Positions 5,547 through 6,911 of a DNA stretch of 6,911 bases are shown piece after piece. Positions within the stretch are counted from its first letter, which is position 1. Every line of letters begins with the position of its first letter. Origin of the DNA: Alphaproteobacteria bacterium (GTDB lineage: Bacteria > Pseudomonadota > Alphaproteobacteria > CACIAM-22H2); assembly GCA_016869915.1 (NCBI GenBank), contig VGDA01000190.1:1-6911 (forward strand). The letters run 5' to 3'. The translations under genes and the position numbers were made by a program. The notes below the pieces were generated by a model. It had not been told where the DNA came from. It saw nothing but the letters and a program-made list of their open reading frames with translations, and ran no database searches.

Positions 5547-6329
5547 ATGGCTCGACTCGACTTCGCGGTCGCCGACGGCGTCGCGCGCATCACCCTCGAC
5601 AACCAGGCCAAGCGCAACGCGCTGACGCTCGCGATGTGGGAAGGGCTCGGCGACCTCGCCGCGCGCTGCGCCGCGGACCCCGAGGTGCGCGTGGTCGTCG
5701 TCGCCGGCGCGGGCGAGGCCGCGTTCTGCTCGGGCAACGACGTCGGCGAATACGAGGGCGCGCGCTCCACGCCCGGGCAGGTCGCGCACTACAACGGGCT
5801 GCAGTCGCGCGCCAACGACCTGCTCGACGGGCTCGCCAAGCCGACGATCGCGATGATCTCGGGCTACTGCCTCGGCGCCGGGCTGGTGCTCGCGCTGCGC
5901 TGCGACCTGCGCTTCTGCACCGCCGACGCGAGCTTCTCCGCGCCCGTCGCGCGCTTCGGCCTGCCCTTCCGCCAGGCCGGGCTGCAGCGCCTCGTCGACC
6001 TCGTCGGCCCGATGCGCGCCAAGGAGCTGCTCTTCACGGCGCGTCGCTGGGACGCGCGGCGCGCCGAGGCGGCGGGGCTGGTGAACGCGATCGCGGCGGA
6101 CCACGCGGCGCTGCAGGCGATGGTGGCGGAGGCCGCGACGACGATCGCCGCCAACGCGCCCCTCACCATCGCGCAGGTGAAGCATGGCATCGCGCAGGCG
6201 CTGCGCGAGGGCGGTGCCGACCAGGCGGAGTGCAAGAGCATCGAGGACGGCTGCTACGCCAGCGCCGACTACCGCGAGGGCCGGCGCGCCTTCATGGAGA
6301 AGCGCCGGCCGGTCTTCTCCGGCAGCTGA
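5547..6329 (+). CDS. Enoyl-CoA hydratase/isomerase (crotonase) superfamily protein, atypical active site
   Basis: A 260-residue cytoplasmic protein with the crotonase fold, acting presumably on an acyl-CoA. The oxyanion-hole segments are intact: AFCSGND (59-65) and ISGYCLGAG (104-112). C-terminal motifs RLVDLVGPMRAKELLFTARRWDARRAEAAGLVN are typical. Aligning by eye with rat mitochondrial enoyl-CoA hydratase (GGGCEL with Glu144, FGQPE with Glu164), both catalytic glutamates are valine here: Val114 in GAGLVLALRCD and Val134 in FSAPVARFG. Classical water addition across a 2-enoyl-CoA is therefore unlikely; an isomerase, hydrolase, lyase or other crotonase chemistry is more probable. ATG 5547 has a strong purine-rich Shine-Dalgarno (AGGGAAGGAAAAGGA). 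The gene is downstream of the EamA gene and converges on leuD with a 22-base gap. Confidence 0.9.
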   Translation: MARLDFAVADGVARITLDNQAKRNALTLAMWEGLGDLAARCAADPEVRVVVVAGAGEAAFCSGNDVGEYEGARSTPGQVAHYNGLQSRANDLLDGLAKPTIAMISGYCLGAGLVLALRCDLRFCTADASFSAPVARFGLPFRQAGLQRLVDLVGPMRAKELLFTARRWDARRAEAAGLVNAIAADHAALQAMVAEAATTIAANAPLTIAQVKHGIAQALREGGADQAECKSIEDGCYASADYREGRRAFMEKRRPVFSGS

Positions 6330-6351
6330 GCGGCGGCGGCCGCGGCGTCGC

Positions 6352-6911
6352 TCAGCGCGCCGCCCAGGCGTTCGCCGCGTGGTGGCGGCGCTCGAAGCCC
6401 TCGATCTCCGCGCGCAGGCCGATCGTCAGCCCGACCTCGTCGACGCCCTTGAGCAGCATCTCGCGGAAGAAGCCATCCACCTCGAAGCGATGGACCGCGC
6501 CGGCCGGCACGCGCAGCTCCTGCGCCTCCAGGTCGACGGTGAGCTCGGTGCCCGGCCGCGCGGCGAGGAGCGCGCGCAGGCCGGCGCAGTCGGCCTCCGG
6601 CAGGCGCACGGGCACGACGCCGTTCTTCAGGCAGTTGTTGAAGAAGATGTCGCTGAAGGACGGCGCGACCACGGCGCGGAAGCCCGCGTCGAGGAAGGCA
6701 TAGACCGCGCCCTCGCGCGACGACCCGCAGGCGAAGTTCGTGTTGGCGACCAGGATCCGCGCGGCGCGGAACTCCGGGCGGTTGAGCACGAAGTCGGCGC
6801 GCTCCGCGCCGTCGTCGGCGAAGCGGATGTCGTGGAAGAGGAAGCCGCCATAGTGCTTGCCGTTGCCGCGCGGCATCTTGAGGAAGCGCGACGGCAGGAT
6901 CTGGTCGGTAT
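6352..6911 (-). CDS. leuD: 3-isopropylmalate dehydratase small subunit (LeuD-type), 5' end outside window
   Basis: The small, swivelling subunit of an aconitase-superfamily hydro-lyase. With the large LeuC subunit (Fe-S) it isomerises 2- to 3-isopropylmalate in leucine synthesis. The frame is open to the window edge: upstream of Met 6876 it reads TDQILPSRFLK, the conserved N-terminal motif, so the true start is roughly 15-20 codons further right and the ATG at 6876 is internal. About 185 residues are visible against about 200 expected. The motif NTNFACGSSREGAVYAFLDAG and then SFSDIFFNNCLKNGVVP are present. The usual GSSREHAPWAL is replaced by GSSREGAVYAF, which suggests a divergent LeuD subgroup that may serve a related substrate. 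The large subunit would be expected upstream, beyond the right edge. Confidence 0.9.
   Translation of the reverse strand, partial: TDQILPSRFLKMPRGNGKHYGGFLFHDIRFADDGAERADFVLNRPEFRAARILVANTNFACGSSREGAVYAFLDAGFRAVVAPSFSDIFFNNCLKNGVVPVRLPEADCAGLRALLAARPGTELTVDLEAQELRVPAGAVHRFEVDGFFREMLLKGVDEVGLTIGLRAEIEGFERRHHAANAWAAR

Noticed and set aside
6330..6351. Shared bidirectional terminator between the crotonase and leuD genes
   Set aside because: The 22-base gap is GC-only with a short GCGGCCGC palindrome and no T-run on either strand.

Overview
The window is very GC-rich (roughly three quarters G+C by eye), with dense same-strand genes, short gaps and strong G/C third-position bias. The protein styles (TetR with a WHG-type C-terminal domain, ABA4-like membrane protein, EamA permease, crotonase, LeuD) suggest an alphaproteobacterium, perhaps an Acetobacteraceae/Rhodospirillales member. 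The taxonomy is an inference from composition and protein style only.

Layout. The left edge (1 to about 164) looks like the end of an insertion sequence: the first seven codons of a leftward gene resembling an IS5-family transposase, its Shine-Dalgarno held in a small hairpin, then 2.6 copies of a 28-bp tandem repeat. A leftward TetR-family repressor gene (121-774) ends inside this repeat. A 117-bp divergent region (about 775-891) carries two related 17-bp operator-like palindromes. From there a rightward cluster runs to 6329: an ABA4-like (DUF4281) four-helix membrane protein; a seven-helix membrane protein starting 5 bases after it; a heparinase II/III family polysaccharide lyase that overlaps the previous gene and is broken by a frameshift in a CG dinucleotide run; a small lipoprotein; an EamA/DMT permease; and a crotonase-superfamily protein lacking both classical catalytic glutamates. 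At the right edge a leftward, 5'-truncated leuD-type gene (isopropylmalate dehydratase small subunit) converges on the crotonase.

How the genes may work together. The repressor plus the ABA4-like and seven-helix genes look like one divergently controlled unit, with the lyase translationally coupled to it. A hairpin and possible promoter near 4008-4044 separate this from the lipoprotein/EamA/crotonase genes, which look like ordinary accessory metabolism and transport. I see no defence system, CRISPR array, RNA gene or clear new multi-gene machine. The most checkable items are the operator pair, the lyase frameshift, the repeat/IS junction that forms the repressor's C-terminus, and the altered active site of the crotonase. 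No gene-free stretch exceeds 300 bases.
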